Assembly (NCBI RefSeq): GCF_019704555.1 | Contig: NZ_AP024745.1 | Span: forward strand, 442,501-506,500 | Length of the DNA stretch: 64,000 nucleotides | Source of the DNA: Actinoplanes sp. L3-i22 | Lineage (GTDB): Bacteria; Actinomycetota; Actinomycetes; Mycobacteriales; Micromonosporaceae | Direction: 5' to 3' | Part shown: piece by piece, positions 10,210-19,194 of the stretch | Position numbering within the stretch: position 1 is the first letter of the stretch | Layout of the letters: each line of letters opens with the position of its first letter | Notes under the pieces: model-generated | The model's input: the letters and a program-made list of their open reading frames with translations, nothing else | Database searches by the model: none | Told to the model about the DNA's origin: nothing | Position numbers and translations under genes: made by a program

Positions 10210-11754
10210 TCAGACGTCGAAACCGCTGCGCCGGCGCCGGGTCAGCAGCAGCAGGCCCGCGCCGAGCAGGACGGTCAGCACGCCGGTCGCGGCGAGCGGG
10301 CCGGCGCCGGGGCCGGTGATCGGCAGGCCGGGCTCGTCGGTGTCGTCCCCGCCGGTCGGGGTGGCCGCCGGGCTGCAGGTCGCCGACGGGGTGGTGGTCG
10401 GGTTGGCGATCAGGGACGCCTTGTTGTTGCAGGTGTTGATGGTGTCGGCGAACTCCTTGGCGATCGTGACGGTGCCCTTGGCGTTCGGCGTGACCGTCAC
10501 GATGCGCAGGGTGAAGTCGAAGAAGGTCGCCTTGGTGGCCACCAGGTAGAAGGGCACCTCGCAGCGCCACCTGGTCGCCTTCACCAGGACCGTCTCGCCC
10601 ACCGGAGCGCAGTTCACCGGCGGCACCTGGCCGGCGAACTCGGTGCCCGGCGGGAGCGTGACGTCGGCCTCGGCCACCGACGCGATGTCGCTGAAGCGGG
10701 AGGCCGGGCCCCGGTTGTGGATCCCGACCCGGACCACCTTCTGGTCACCGGCCCGGCCGGTCAGGGTGGCGCCGACCGCGGCCAGGTCGGACTTGTTGGT
10801 GCCGGTCACCTTGACCTGCACGTCCTGGCTCGCGACGCCGACCTGCGGGACGGCCGCGGCCCGCGCGGTCGACAGCGTCTTCAGCACGAGGGCCGGGCCC
10901 TTGCCGAGCGCGCCGCCGCCACCGCCGGTGTCGGTGGCGTTCTGGTCGAATGCGGCGACGGTCCACCAGCGGAACTGCGCCTCCTGATGGCCGGGCGCCG
11001 GGGTGTCCTTGCGGAGTTTCAGGGGCAGCGTCACGCCGACCGTCTGCCCGGGCGCGATGTCGTCGGTGAAGCGGCAGTTCAGCAGGGTGTTCCGGAGGAT
11101 CCCGCCGGTCGCGTAGCGGCAGTTACGGTTCAGCACGGTCGACTCGAAGGTCCAGTTGGCCTCGGTCGGCGCCAGCACGAGGCCGTGCACCGTGGTCTTC
11201 GAGGTGTTGGTGACCTGGAGGGCGGTCTGGAACGCGGCGCCGAACGCGAGGGTGAACGACTTCGCCGGCCCGCCCTTGAGGGTGACCGGCTCGGCCACCT
11301 CGATCTTGGCGGTGGCGGCGAGCGGGTCGACGGTCGTGTCGTCGGAGGTGAACCCCGCGTGCAGCGTGCCGGTGGCACCGACCGCGGCGCTCGCGTCGGC
11401 CTTCAGCTCGACCTGGAGGGGCACCCGGCCGCCCTGGCCCACCCCGTAACTCGGCTCGGTGCAGGTCACCTTGGTCGGCGCGACGCTGGTGCAGATGTCG
11501 TCGCTCTCCACCAGGGTGATCCCGGCCGGGCCGGCCGGCAGCTCGAAGGTCCAGACCGGGTTGCGGAACTGGATGGGTCCGGGGTCGTTCAGTGTCACGT
11601 TCACCGGGACCGTGGAACCCGGGGAGATGACCCGGTCCGACAGCCACAGATCGCTGGTCCCGGGGATGGCCTGCGCGGGGGCGGCCAGGCCGAGGGCGGC
11701 CACGCCGGCGGCGGCCAGGCCGGCCAGGAGGCGACGAACCGTACGGGAAGTCAT
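10210..11754 (-). CDS. secreted LPXTG-type surface protein
   Basis: 514 residues. The signal peptide is residues 1-29 (ending AQA). The body is beta-rich with repeated phrases of the form VTLP-PG and CxVP-FYLV, resembling DUF11-type Ig-like domains. The C-terminus carries a sortase signal: LPITG near residue 475, a hydrophobic stretch and RRRR. It is therefore probably covalently attached to the cell wall. No enzyme motif is visible. It converges on the sugar ABC operon with a 2-base gap, so both must share terminator space or read through. The upstream gap holds DnaA-box-like sites. Confidence 0.8.
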   Translation of the reverse strand: MTSRTVRRLLAGLAAAGVAALGLAAPAQAIPGTSDLWLSDRVISPGSTVPVNVTLNDPGPIQFRNPVWTFELPAGPAGITLVESDDICTSVAPTKVTCTEPSYGVGQGGRVPLQVELKADASAAVGATGTLHAGFTSDDTTVDPLAATAKIEVAEPVTLKGGPAKSFTLAFGAAFQTALQVTNTSKTTVHGLVLAPTEANWTFESTVLNRNCRYATGGILRNTLLNCRFTDDIAPGQTVGVTLPLKLRKDTPAPGHQEAQFRWWTVAAFDQNATDTGGGGGALGKGPALVLKTLSTARAAAVPQVGVASQDVQVKVTGTNKSDLAAVGATLTGRAGDQKVVRVGIHNRGPASRFSDIASVAEADVTLPPGTEFAGQVPPVNCAPVGETVLVKATRWRCEVPFYLVATKATFFDFTLRIVTVTPNAKGTVTIAKEFADTINTCNNKASLIANPTTTPSATCSPAATPTGGDDTDEPGLPITGPGAGPLAATGVLTVLLGAGLLLLTRRRRSGFDV

Positions 11755-11886
11755 CAGCGGGGTTTCCTTCGTGGCGAAACGAGCGTCAGCGAGGGCCGCG
11801 TCGGATCATAGGAAACTCACAGATCCTTCGGGGGCCTTCGATGGCGGTTATGCCGCTTTAGGTCCGCGATGCGAAAAGGCCGATCG

Positions 11887-11928
11887 TGATCCACAGGGTT
11901 ATCCACAGATCGGGGCGAGTTATCCACA
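11887..11928. promoter_or_regulatory. cluster of three DnaA-box-like sequences
   Basis: TGATCCACA (11887-11895), TTATCCACA (11899-11907) and TTATCCACA (11920-11928) all lie in the same direction within 42 bases, in the gap between two minus-strand genes. Two are perfect matches to the consensus DnaA box. There is no AT-rich unwinding element or dnaA/dnaN gene nearby, so this is not oriC. It could titrate DnaA, or be chance reuse of a common intergenic phrase. Confidence 0.5.
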
Positions 11929-11929
11929 G

Positions 11930-13075
11930 CTAGTCGAAGGCGGCGATCCGGTGGTGGGAGTCGCCGCCGATCGTGGTGAAGTCGCCGCCCACCGCGATCG
12001 CGCCGAGCGCCCGGTTCACCGTGATCGCCCGGACGCCCTGGATCCCGTTGGCCTGCGGCGCCCAGCCGGTCAGGTCGCCGTCGGCGTCGATCGCGGCGAG
12101 CTTGACCCGGGAGCGGGAGTCCTCGGTGCAGTCGCCGAACTTGTCGACGTCCGCGCTGGTGCAGGCCCGGTCGAAGTGGCCGCCGACGTAGGCCGTGCCG
12201 TTCAGCACGCCGACCGCCTGGACGTCCCCGTCGAAGGTGCGGGACCAGCGCGGCCGGCCGGTGCTGGTCCAGGCCTGGGCGCGGCCACCGAGCCCGCCCA
12301 GACCGGCGTAGACCCCGTCGGCGTCGGCCGCCACCGCGTAGACCACCGCGGTCGGCTGCGGCCGGAAAGCCCGGTCCAGGGCTCCGCTGACGGCGTCGAC
12401 CGCGGTCAGCCGCCGGGTCGAGCTGACGTCGTTCGTACGGTGGAAGCTCCCCGCCAGATACACCCGGCTCCCCGCCGTGGCCAGCGCGAACACCGTCGCG
12501 TCCGCGGTCGGCGCCCAGTCCTCGTCGAGCTCGCCGTCGCCGAGCCGGAACGCGGCCAGCCGGGTCCGCGCCACCCCGTCCACCGCGGTGAAGTCGCCAC
12601 CCAGGTAGAGCCGCCCGTGCGCGACGGCCAGCGCCCGGGGATGGCCGTCGACCTCGTGCGCGAAGTCGCCGACCGCCCCGGACCGGGCGTCGAGCCGGGC
12701 CACCGCGTCCCGTTCCCGGCCGGCGATCGTGCCGAAGTCGCCGGCCGCGTAGACCGAGTCGTCGGTGGCGGCCAGCGCGCGAACCGTCCGGTCCGCGGCC
12801 GGCGCCCAGTCCAGCAGCCGTCCGGTGCGCGCGTCGAACGCGGCCAGCCGGCTCCGGTCCACCCGGCGCCCGTGCGTGGTCACCGCGGTGAAGTTTCCGC
12901 CGACGTAGACCGTGCCGCCCCGGAACGCCATCGCGTAGACCGACCCGTTGAAGGCCGGCAGATCGTCCCGGGCCGCCGAGCCGACCGCGGCGTACGCCGG
13001 TGAGCCGGCCAGAATGCTCACGACCGCGACGACACCGGCCGTGAGCGCGAGCCGCAACCGCTGTGAGATGCGCAT
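11930..13075 (-). CDS. secreted beta-propeller protein with DUF5122-like repeats
   Basis: 381 residues with a Sec signal (residues 1-30, ending AYA). About six or seven repeats contain the phrase VYVGGNFTAV or a variant (VYAAGDFGTI, LYLGGDFTAV, VYLAGSFHRT, AIAVGGDFTTI), followed by R-LAAFD. This is the pattern of DUF5122/delta-60 beta-propeller repeats found in many actinobacterial surface proteins. The function is unknown; such propellers usually bind ligands or proteins. It is divergent from the GGDEF-EAL gene at 13155, with about 80 bases between them. Confidence 0.82.
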   Translation of the reverse strand: MRISQRLRLALTAGVVAVVSILAGSPAYAAVGSAARDDLPAFNGSVYAMAFRGGTVYVGGNFTAVTTHGRRVDRSRLAAFDARTGRLLDWAPAADRTVRALAATDDSVYAAGDFGTIAGRERDAVARLDARSGAVGDFAHEVDGHPRALAVAHGRLYLGGDFTAVDGVARTRLAAFRLGDGELDEDWAPTADATVFALATAGSRVYLAGSFHRTNDVSSTRRLTAVDAVSGALDRAFRPQPTAVVYAVAADADGVYAGLGGLGGRAQAWTSTGRPRWSRTFDGDVQAVGVLNGTAYVGGHFDRACTSADVDKFGDCTEDSRSRVKLAAIDADGDLTGWAPQANGIQGVRAITVNRALGAIAVGGDFTTIGGDSHHRIAAFD

Positions 13076-13154
13076 GCCGGGTCAAACGGCGCGGCGCCCG
13101 CGGGGGATGCGGCGAAAGGCTCAGACCGTACCGCCGAGCGTCGATCAGTCCCGC

Positions 13155-15125
13155 ATGCGGTTGCGCCGGTCACCTCGGCGGACAGGCGCCCGGACGAGCC
13201 GGCGTCTGTTCGCCACCTATGCTGCCGCCAGCCTGGTGCCGGTGATGGTGCTGGGTGCGGTGATGTGGCAGGGCATCCGCGCCGACGCCGCCGAGCAGGG
13301 GCGCCGGCAGGGCCTGGCCCAGGCGCAGGTGATCCTGGAGATGGCGGTCGGTCCCTCGCTGGACGGCGCCGACCTGGACGACGGGCTGACCACCAGCCAG
13401 CTGCAGGGCCTGCGGCGGGCCACCGAGCTGGCCGTCTTCCACGGGTCGGTGCTGCGGTTGCGGGTCCGCGGGTTCGCCGGCCAGGTGGTCTTCTCCGACG
13501 ACGGCTCGACCGGTGGCGGGCTGCCGGTGGCGTCGCCGGACTTCCGCGCGGCGGCCGCCGGGCAGCCCCGGGTCAAGGTGATCGGCGCGCCCGGGCACGA
13601 GGTGATCCGGGTGGTGCAGCCGCTGGTGGCGTCCGCCTCCGGGCAGACGCTCGGGGTGCTGGAGCTGTATCTGCCGTACCAGGAGATCGCCGCGCACACG
13701 CGCGCCCAGCTCGCCGGGGTGACCTGGCGGGTGGCCGGTGGCCTGGCCGCGCTCTACCTGGTGCTGGCGCTGCTGGCGTGGTGGACCACCCGGTCGCTGA
13801 GCCGGTACGCGGCCCGCCAGGAGTACAACGCCACCCACGACATCCTGACCGGGCTGCCGAACCGGGCCGCGTACCGGAACCACGCCGAGGCGGTCCTCGC
13901 GGTCGCCGAGCGCGACGGCGGGCACGGCGCCGTGGTCCTGCTCGACCTCAACCGGTTCAAGGAGGTCAACGACACCCTCGGCCACCACGCCGGCGACGAG
14001 CTGCTGCGGGTGGTGTCCGCCCGGATGCGGGCCGGCCTGGACGGTGGCGACGTGCTGGCCCGGCTCGGCGGCGATGAGTTCGCCATGCTGCTGCCCGGCC
14101 GGGACGAGGCGCAGGCGGTCGCGGTGCTGGAGGGCATCCGCACCCGGGTCGCCGAGGAGCTGGTGCTCGACGGCGTCCCGCTGAACATGGAGGCGAGCTT
14201 CGGCATCGCGCTCTACCCCGAGCACGGCATCCACGTGCAGGACCTGAAGCTGCGCGCGGACGCCGCGATGTACCAGGGCAAACGCGGTACCGAGGACATC
14301 GTGGTGTTCCACGGCGGGACGGCCGGGCACCCGCATCAGTGGCTGAAGGTCCAGGCCGAGCTGCGGCACGCCCTGGAGCGCGACGAGCTGGTGCTCTGGT
14401 ACCAGCCCAAGGTCGGGCTGCCGGGCGCCGGGATCAACGGCGTGGAGGCGCTGGTCCGCTGGCAGCACCCGGAACGCGGGCTGCTGCCGCCCGGCGAGTT
14501 CCTGCCGGCCGCCGAGCACTCCGGACTGATCGCCCCGCTCACCGAGTGGGTGCTGCGCCGCGCGCTGGCCGACCAGTCCGGCTGGACCGCGACCGGTCAG
14601 GACTGGACGCTCTCGGTCAACGTGTCGGCCCGCAACCTGGACGCCCCGGGCTTCACCGGCTACGTCGCGGCGCTGCTCGCCGAGACCGGCGCCCGCCCGG
14701 ACCGGCTGATCCTGGAGGTCACCGAGACCGCGCTGGCCGGGGACGCGGACAGCGCGGTCCGGACCATCCACGAGCTCGGGGCGCTGGGCGTGGGCATCTC
14801 GGTGGACGACTTCGGCACCGGCTACACCAGCCTGTCGCACCTGCGCGGGCTGCCGATCACCGAGATCAAGATCGACCGGGCGTTCGTCGCGGACGTCGAC
14901 CGGGACCCGCAGAGCCAGGCGATCGTCCGTTCGGTGATCGAGCTGGCGCACGGCCTGGGTGGCCGGGTCACCGCCGAGGGCGTCGAGACGGCCGAGATCC
15001 ACCGCTGGCTCGTCGCGGCCGGCTGCGACGAGGCCCAGGGCTACCTGTACGGACGTCCGGTGCCCTGGCCGCAGGTCGCGGTCGAGCCGATCGTCGAACC
15101 GATCACCGAGAGGACCGCCCGATGA
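13155..15125 (+). CDS. membrane-bound GGDEF-EAL cyclic di-GMP enzyme
   Basis: 656 residues: membrane segment 1 (about 19-40), an extracytoplasmic sensor region (about 41-190), membrane segment 2 (about 193-212), a GGDEF domain with intact GGDEF at 305-309, and an EAL domain with EALVRW at about 431-436 plus DDFGTGYTS and the later TAEGVET glutamate. Both cyclase and phosphodiesterase active sites look complete. The product-inhibition arginine of the I-site (RxxD before GGDEF) is replaced: the sequence reads DGGD. ATG 13155 is chosen because it sits just before the first membrane segment; ATG 13107 is an alternative. Its stop overlaps the start of the solute-binding lipoprotein at 15122, so the two are translationally coupled. 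Confidence 0.9.
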   Translation: MRLRRSPRRTGARTSRRLFATYAAASLVPVMVLGAVMWQGIRADAAEQGRRQGLAQAQVILEMAVGPSLDGADLDDGLTTSQLQGLRRATELAVFHGSVLRLRVRGFAGQVVFSDDGSTGGGLPVASPDFRAAAAGQPRVKVIGAPGHEVIRVVQPLVASASGQTLGVLELYLPYQEIAAHTRAQLAGVTWRVAGGLAALYLVLALLAWWTTRSLSRYAARQEYNATHDILTGLPNRAAYRNHAEAVLAVAERDGGHGAVVLLDLNRFKEVNDTLGHHAGDELLRVVSARMRAGLDGGDVLARLGGDEFAMLLPGRDEAQAVAVLEGIRTRVAEELVLDGVPLNMEASFGIALYPEHGIHVQDLKLRADAAMYQGKRGTEDIVVFHGGTAGHPHQWLKVQAELRHALERDELVLWYQPKVGLPGAGINGVEALVRWQHPERGLLPPGEFLPAAEHSGLIAPLTEWVLRRALADQSGWTATGQDWTLSVNVSARNLDAPGFTGYVAALLAETGARPDRLILEVTETALAGDADSAVRTIHELGALGVGISVDDFGTGYTSLSHLRGLPITEIKIDRAFVADVDRDPQSQAIVRSVIELAHGLGGRVTAEGVETAEIHRWLVAAGCDEAQGYLYGRPVPWPQVAVEPIVEPITERTAR

Positions 15126-16027
15126 ACGTCTTCCGTCGTGCCGTGACCGTCGCCGGGGTGCTGGCCGTGCTCGCGGCCGGTGGATGCGGCGGCTCGGCGG
15201 CCGAGTCCACCACGAGCGCCGGCCTGGACATGACCGGCGCGGTGACCGTCGACGAGAGCCTGCGCGCGAAGCTGCCGCAGACCGCCCGGGACAAGGGCTT
15301 CGTCCGGCTGGTGACGGACGCCAGCTACGCGCCGATGGAGTACTTCGCCGCCGACGGGCGCACCATCATCGGCTTCGAGCCGGATCTGGCCGCGGCGCTC
15401 GGCGCGGTGCTCGGCATCAAGGTCGAGATGGTGTTCGGCGACTTCGCCACCGCGCTGGACGAGGTGCGCAAGGGGACCTACGACGGGGTGTTCTCGTCGA
15501 TGACCGACACCGCCGAACGGGAGAAGAAGGTCGACTTCGTCAACTACTTCAACACCGGGTCGTCGATCCTGGTGCAGCGCGGCAACCCGGAGCGGATCAC
15601 CGGCCTGGCCGGCCTGTGCGGGCACCGGGTCGCGGTCGAGGCCGGCACCATCCAGGAGGAGATGCTCGGCCGGGACCAGGCGAAGTGCGGCGCCGACCCG
15701 ATGATCCTGGACGTCGGCCGGACCGGCGCGGACGCGCTGCTGCGGCTGCGGACCGGGCGGACGGTGGCGCTGCTGCTCGACTACCCGCCGGCGGTGGCGC
15801 TGGTCTCCGACTCGCTGACCGACGCGTACTACGAGCTCGCCTCGGATCAGCAGTACGAGCCCGGCCTCTACGGGATCGCGGTGGCGAAGGACAACACCGC
15901 GCTGCGGGACGCGCTGCAGGCGGCGCTGGCCCGGCTGATCAGCACCGGGACCTACGGCGAGCTGCTCCAGCGCTGGAAGCTCACGACCGGCGGGGTGACC
16001 GAGGCGACGGTCAACGCCGGAGATTGA
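15122..16027 (+). CDS. extracellular solute-binding lipoprotein, family 3 (amino-acid type)
   Basis: 301 residues with a lipobox at AAGGC (Cys about 22). The body has the SBP_bac_3 pattern: LVTDASYAPMEYFAADG, GFEPDLAAALG, KGTYDGVFSSMTDTAERE and VDFVNYF, which form the amino-acid pocket in this family. No permease or ATPase gene accompanies it. Instead, its ATG overlaps the stop of the GGDEF-EAL gene (ATGA). A role as ligand sensor feeding the extracytoplasmic domain of that enzyme is inferred from this coupling, not shown. Confidence 0.88.
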   Translation: MNVFRRAVTVAGVLAVLAAGGCGGSAAESTTSAGLDMTGAVTVDESLRAKLPQTARDKGFVRLVTDASYAPMEYFAADGRTIIGFEPDLAAALGAVLGIKVEMVFGDFATALDEVRKGTYDGVFSSMTDTAEREKKVDFVNYFNTGSSILVQRGNPERITGLAGLCGHRVAVEAGTIQEEMLGRDQAKCGADPMILDVGRTGADALLRLRTGRTVALLLDYPPAVALVSDSLTDAYYELASDQQYEPGLYGIAVAKDNTALRDALQAALARLISTGTYGELLQRWKLTTGGVTEATVNAGD

Positions 16028-16039
16028 CGGGTATTGCGG

Positions 16040-16055
16040 CTACACGCTTGTGTAG
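16040..16055. promoter_or_regulatory. operator for the TetR regulator
   Basis: CTACAC-GCTT-GTGTAG is an inverted repeat with perfect 6-base arms. A further CTACACATGTG half-site runs into the GTG start of the regulator at 16068. This position fits an autorepressor binding over its own promoter. Confidence 0.65.
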
Positions 16056-16067
16056 TAGCCTACACAT

Positions 16068-16682
16068 GTGAGTAGTGACAGCGACCTGACCGCGCGCGCC
16101 CGGATCCGCGACGCCGCCATCGGGCTCTTCACCGAGAAGGGCATCGCCGGCGCGACGATCCGGGACATCGCCCAGGCCGCCGGGGTCTCCTCCGGGCTGC
16201 TGCGGCACCACTTCGGCTCCAAGGAGGGGCTGCGCGACGCCTGCGACGAGTGGGCCATGGGCCGCGTCGCCGAGCTGCAGATCCGGTTCGCCGAGACCCA
16301 GCTGGTCGGCGCCCTCCCGCCGGACACCATGATCCTGCAGCGCTACCTGGTGCGATCGCTGATGGACGGCTCGCCCACCGCGACGAAGATGTTCGTCGAG
16401 TCCGTCGACCGCGGCGACTACTGGCTGCAGAAATCCGGCATCGACAGCGCCGACCCGCGGGCGTTCGTCGCCGTGGTCGCCGCCATGAAGATGGGCATGT
16501 TCCTCATGCACGAGCAGCTCTCCACCGTGCTCGGCGAGGACGTCGGCGTCATGCCCGGCTGGCTGCGCATGGTCCGTGCCGCCGTGGAGATCTTCCGGCA
16601 GCCGCTGCTCACCCCGGAACAAGCCGACCAGGCCATGAAGGCGCTGGATCGGCTGGCATCCCAAGAAGGGGAGCACCCATGA
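16068..16682 (+). CDS. TetR-family transcriptional regulator
   Basis: 204 residues with an N-terminal HTH (about residues 12-58): [21 protein letters not shown] is the recognition region. The ligand domain is unlike any I can name. The GTG at 16068 has no ribosome-binding site, so the transcript may be leaderless. The gene overlaps the ATPase gene of an exporter by four bases (ATGA), and a palindrome lies just upstream. This is the usual arrangement of a drug-responsive repressor that controls its own efflux pump. Confidence 0.9.
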   Translation: MSSDSDLTARARIRDAAIGLFTEKGIAGATIRDIAQAAGVSSGLLRHHFGSKEGLRDACDEWAMGRVAELQIRFAETQLVGALPPDTMILQRYLVRSLMDGSPTATKMFVESVDRGDYWLQKSGIDSADPRAFVAVVAAMKMGMFLMHEQLSTVLGEDVGVMPGWLRMVRAAVEIFRQPLLTPEQADQAMKALDRLASQEGEHP

Positions 16683-17578
16683 CAGAGGCGATCGAGGTCG
16701 AAGGACTGATCAAGCGGTTCGGGAAGGTCACCGCCCTGGACGGGCTCGACCTGGCCGTCCGGGCCGGGGAGGTGCACGGATTCCTCGGGCCCAACGGCGC
16801 CGGCAAGACCACCACGATCCGCGTCCTGCTCGGCCTGATGCGACACGACGGCGGCACCGCACGCCTGCTCGGCGGCGATCCGTGGGCGGACGCGACAAAC
16901 CTGCACAAGCGCTTGGCGTACGTGCCGGGCGACGTCACGTTCTGGCCCAACCTCACCGGCGGTGAGGTGATCGACCTGCTCGGCCGGCTGCGGGGCGGGC
17001 TGGACCGGACGCGCCGCGACGACCTGATCGAACGGTTCGAGCTGGACCCACGGAAGAAGGGCCGGACGTACTCGAAGGGAAATCGGCAGAAGGTGGCGCT
17101 GATCGCCGCCCTGGCCTCCGACGTCGAGCTGCTGATCCTGGACGAGCCGACCTCCGGGCTGGACCCGCTGATGGAGGAGGTCTTCCGCGAGGTGATCCTG
17201 CAGGAGAAGCGCCGCGGCGACCGGACCGTGCTGCTGTCCAGCCACATCCTGGCCGAGGTCGAGGCGCTCTGCGACCGGCTGACCATCATCCGCGCCGGCC
17301 GCGCGGTCGAGACCGGCACGCTCGACGACCTGCGGCACCTGACCCGGACGACGATCCGCGCCGAGCTGACCGGCCCGGTCAACGGCCTGGCCGGCCTCGC
17401 CGGGGTGCACGACCTGACCACCACGGACGGGCGGGTGGCCTTCGACGTCGACGCCGAGGGGCTCGAACCGGCGCTGAAGTCCCTGGTCGCGGCCGGGGTG
17501 CGCAGCCTGGTCAGCCAGCCGCCGTCGCTGGAGGAGCTGTTCCTGCGGCACTACGCACGGGACGAGGCCGGCAAATGA
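16679..17578 (+). CDS. ABC exporter ATP-binding protein
   Basis: 299 residues: Walker [10 protein letters not shown] (about residue 40), signature region YSKGNRQKV (a known variant of LSGGQ in antibiotic exporters), Walker [11 protein letters not shown] and SSHILAEVE. The roughly 80-residue C-terminal extension is typical of DrrA-like subunits. It overlaps both the upstream TetR gene and the downstream permease gene by four bases, giving one operon. The likely role is export of an antibiotic or other hydrophobic compound; the substrate is unknown. Confidence 0.92.
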   Translation: MTEAIEVEGLIKRFGKVTALDGLDLAVRAGEVHGFLGPNGAGKTTTIRVLLGLMRHDGGTARLLGGDPWADATNLHKRLAYVPGDVTFWPNLTGGEVIDLLGRLRGGLDRTRRDDLIERFELDPRKKGRTYSKGNRQKVALIAALASDVELLILDEPTSGLDPLMEEVFREVILQEKRRGDRTVLLSSHILAEVEALCDRLTIIRAGRAVETGTLDDLRHLTRTTIRAELTGPVNGLAGLAGVHDLTTTDGRVAFDVDAEGLEPALKSLVAAGVRSLVSQPPSLEELFLRHYARDEAGK

Positions 17579-19149
17579 CCGGCACCGGCCAGCTCGTCCG
17601 GCTGATCCTGCGCCGGGACCGGGTGATCCTGCCGCTCTGGGTGTTCCTGCTGGGCCTGCTGCCGCAGGTCTACATCGCCGGCTTCGAGAAGCTGTTCGTC
17701 ACCGACGCCGAGCGGATCGACTACGCCCGGATCAGCGGCGCCAACGCCGGATTCGCCGGGCTCTACGGCCCGCTGTCCGGGGACAGCCTGGGCGAGCTGG
17801 TGGTCTGGCGGGCCGGGTTCGTCCCGGTGATGATCGGGCTGGCCGCGCTGCTCACGGTGATCCGGCACACCCGGGCCGAGGAGGAGGCCGGGCGCAGCGA
17901 CCTGATCCGGGCCACCGTCGTCGGGCGGTGGGCGCAACCGGCCGCCGCCCTGCTCGTCACCATGACCGGCGGCCTGGTGATGGGCCTGATCGTGGCCGGC
18001 TCGATGATCGGCGCGGGCGAGCCGGTCGAGGGCTCGCTGGCGTTCGGCACGCTGTTCACGCTCAGCGCCTGGCTCTTCGCCGGGGTGGCCGCGATCGCCG
18101 CCCAACTGACCAGCAGCGCCCGGGGCGCCCGGATGATCGCCGTGCTGGTGCTCGGGGTGTCCTACGTGCTGCGGATGGGCGGGGACATCTCCGCGGTCGG
18201 GGACGGGCGGCTGGAGTGGCTGTCCTGGCTGTCGCCGCTCGGCTGGGTGCAGAAGATCGTGCCGTACGGCGATGACAACTGGTGGCCGGCGCTCCTCGCC
18301 CTGCTGGTCACGCTGGTCACCGTGCCCGTGGCGTTCGCCCTGCTCAGCCGGCGTGACCTGGGCGCCGGTCTGCTCGCCTCGCGGCTGGGCCCGGCACACG
18401 CCGGCACCGGCCTGTCCTCGCCGCTCGGCCTGGCCTGGCGGCTGCACCGGGGGCTGCTGCTCGGCTGGACCGCCGGGTTCGCCGCGCTCGGCGTGGTCTT
18501 CGGCGGGGTCGGCACCAGCGTGGTGCAGCTCGCCGCGAGCAGCAGCGGGGTGACCGACGCGTTCAACAAGATCGGCGGCTCCGGGCCGGTCACCGACGCG
18601 TACTTCGCCACCACGGCCGGGACGTGTGCGCTGATCGTCGCGATCTACGCGATCCAGGCCGGGCTGCGGATGCGGGACGAAGAGCAGAGCGGGCACGCCG
18701 AGCTGATCCTGGGCACCGCGGTGAGCCGCTTCGCCTGGGCCGGCGGTCATCTGCTGTTCGCCCTGATCGGGCCGGCCCTGGCGATGGCGGCCGAGGGGGC
18801 GATGGCCGGGGTGACCTTCGGTGCGGACTTCGGCGGGGTGCTCTCCGCGTCGCTGGTGCAGCTGCCGGCCGTCTGGGTGCTCGGCTCGGTGGCGGTGCTG
18901 CTGATCGGGGTGCTGCCCCGCTACGCGGCGGCGGCCTGGGGCACGGTGGCGGTGAGCCTGCTGATCCTGATCGTCGGGCCGCTGCTGGAGTTCCCGCAGT
19001 GGGCGATGGACGTCTCGCCGTTCACGCACGTGCCGCAGCTGCCGGCGGCGAGCTTCTCCGCCGTACCGGAAATTGTTTTGATCCTGATTGCCGCCGCGAT
19101 TGCCGGCGTCGGGCTGGCGGCCCTGCGCCGCCGCGACATCCCCGCGTGA
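17575..19149 (+). CDS. ABC exporter permease (polyketide-antibiotic exporter type)
   Basis: 524 residues with about 12 membrane segments in two similar halves, each starting with a short cytoplasmic segment ([33 protein letters not shown]). The phrase [23 protein letters not shown] in the second half mirrors [19 protein letters not shown] in the first. This two-in-one layout is typical of the putative polyketide-antibiotic exporter family. It partners the ATPase at 16679 and is the last gene of the TetR operon. Confidence 0.88.
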   Translation: MTGTGQLVRLILRRDRVILPLWVFLLGLLPQVYIAGFEKLFVTDAERIDYARISGANAGFAGLYGPLSGDSLGELVVWRAGFVPVMIGLAALLTVIRHTRAEEEAGRSDLIRATVVGRWAQPAAALLVTMTGGLVMGLIVAGSMIGAGEPVEGSLAFGTLFTLSAWLFAGVAAIAAQLTSSARGARMIAVLVLGVSYVLRMGGDISAVGDGRLEWLSWLSPLGWVQKIVPYGDDNWWPALLALLVTLVTVPVAFALLSRRDLGAGLLASRLGPAHAGTGLSSPLGLAWRLHRGLLLGWTAGFAALGVVFGGVGTSVVQLAASSSGVTDAFNKIGGSGPVTDAYFATTAGTCALIVAIYAIQAGLRMRDEEQSGHAELILGTAVSRFAWAGGHLLFALIGPALAMAAEGAMAGVTFGADFGGVLSASLVQLPAVWVLGSVAVLLIGVLPRYAAAAWGTVAVSLLILIVGPLLEFPQWAMDVSPFTHVPQLPAASFSAVPEIVLILIAAAIAGVGLAALRRRDIPA

Positions 19150-19154
19150 ACGAC

Positions 19155-19185
19155 GTCCGGCCGACGGCGATGCCGTCGGCCGGAC
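19155..19185. terminator. bidirectional hairpin between convergent genes
   Basis: A perfect 14-base stem GTCCGGCCGACGGC / GCCGTCGGCCGGAC with a three-base loop lies between the exporter permease (+) and the antiporter (-). There is no strong U-tract, but the position fits a shared terminator. Confidence 0.7.
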
Positions 19186-19194
19186 GGTTGCAGG

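Noticed and set aside
11887..11928. Chromosomal replication origin
   Set aside because: Only three DnaA boxes, no AT-rich region, and no dnaA, dnaN or gyrB nearby.
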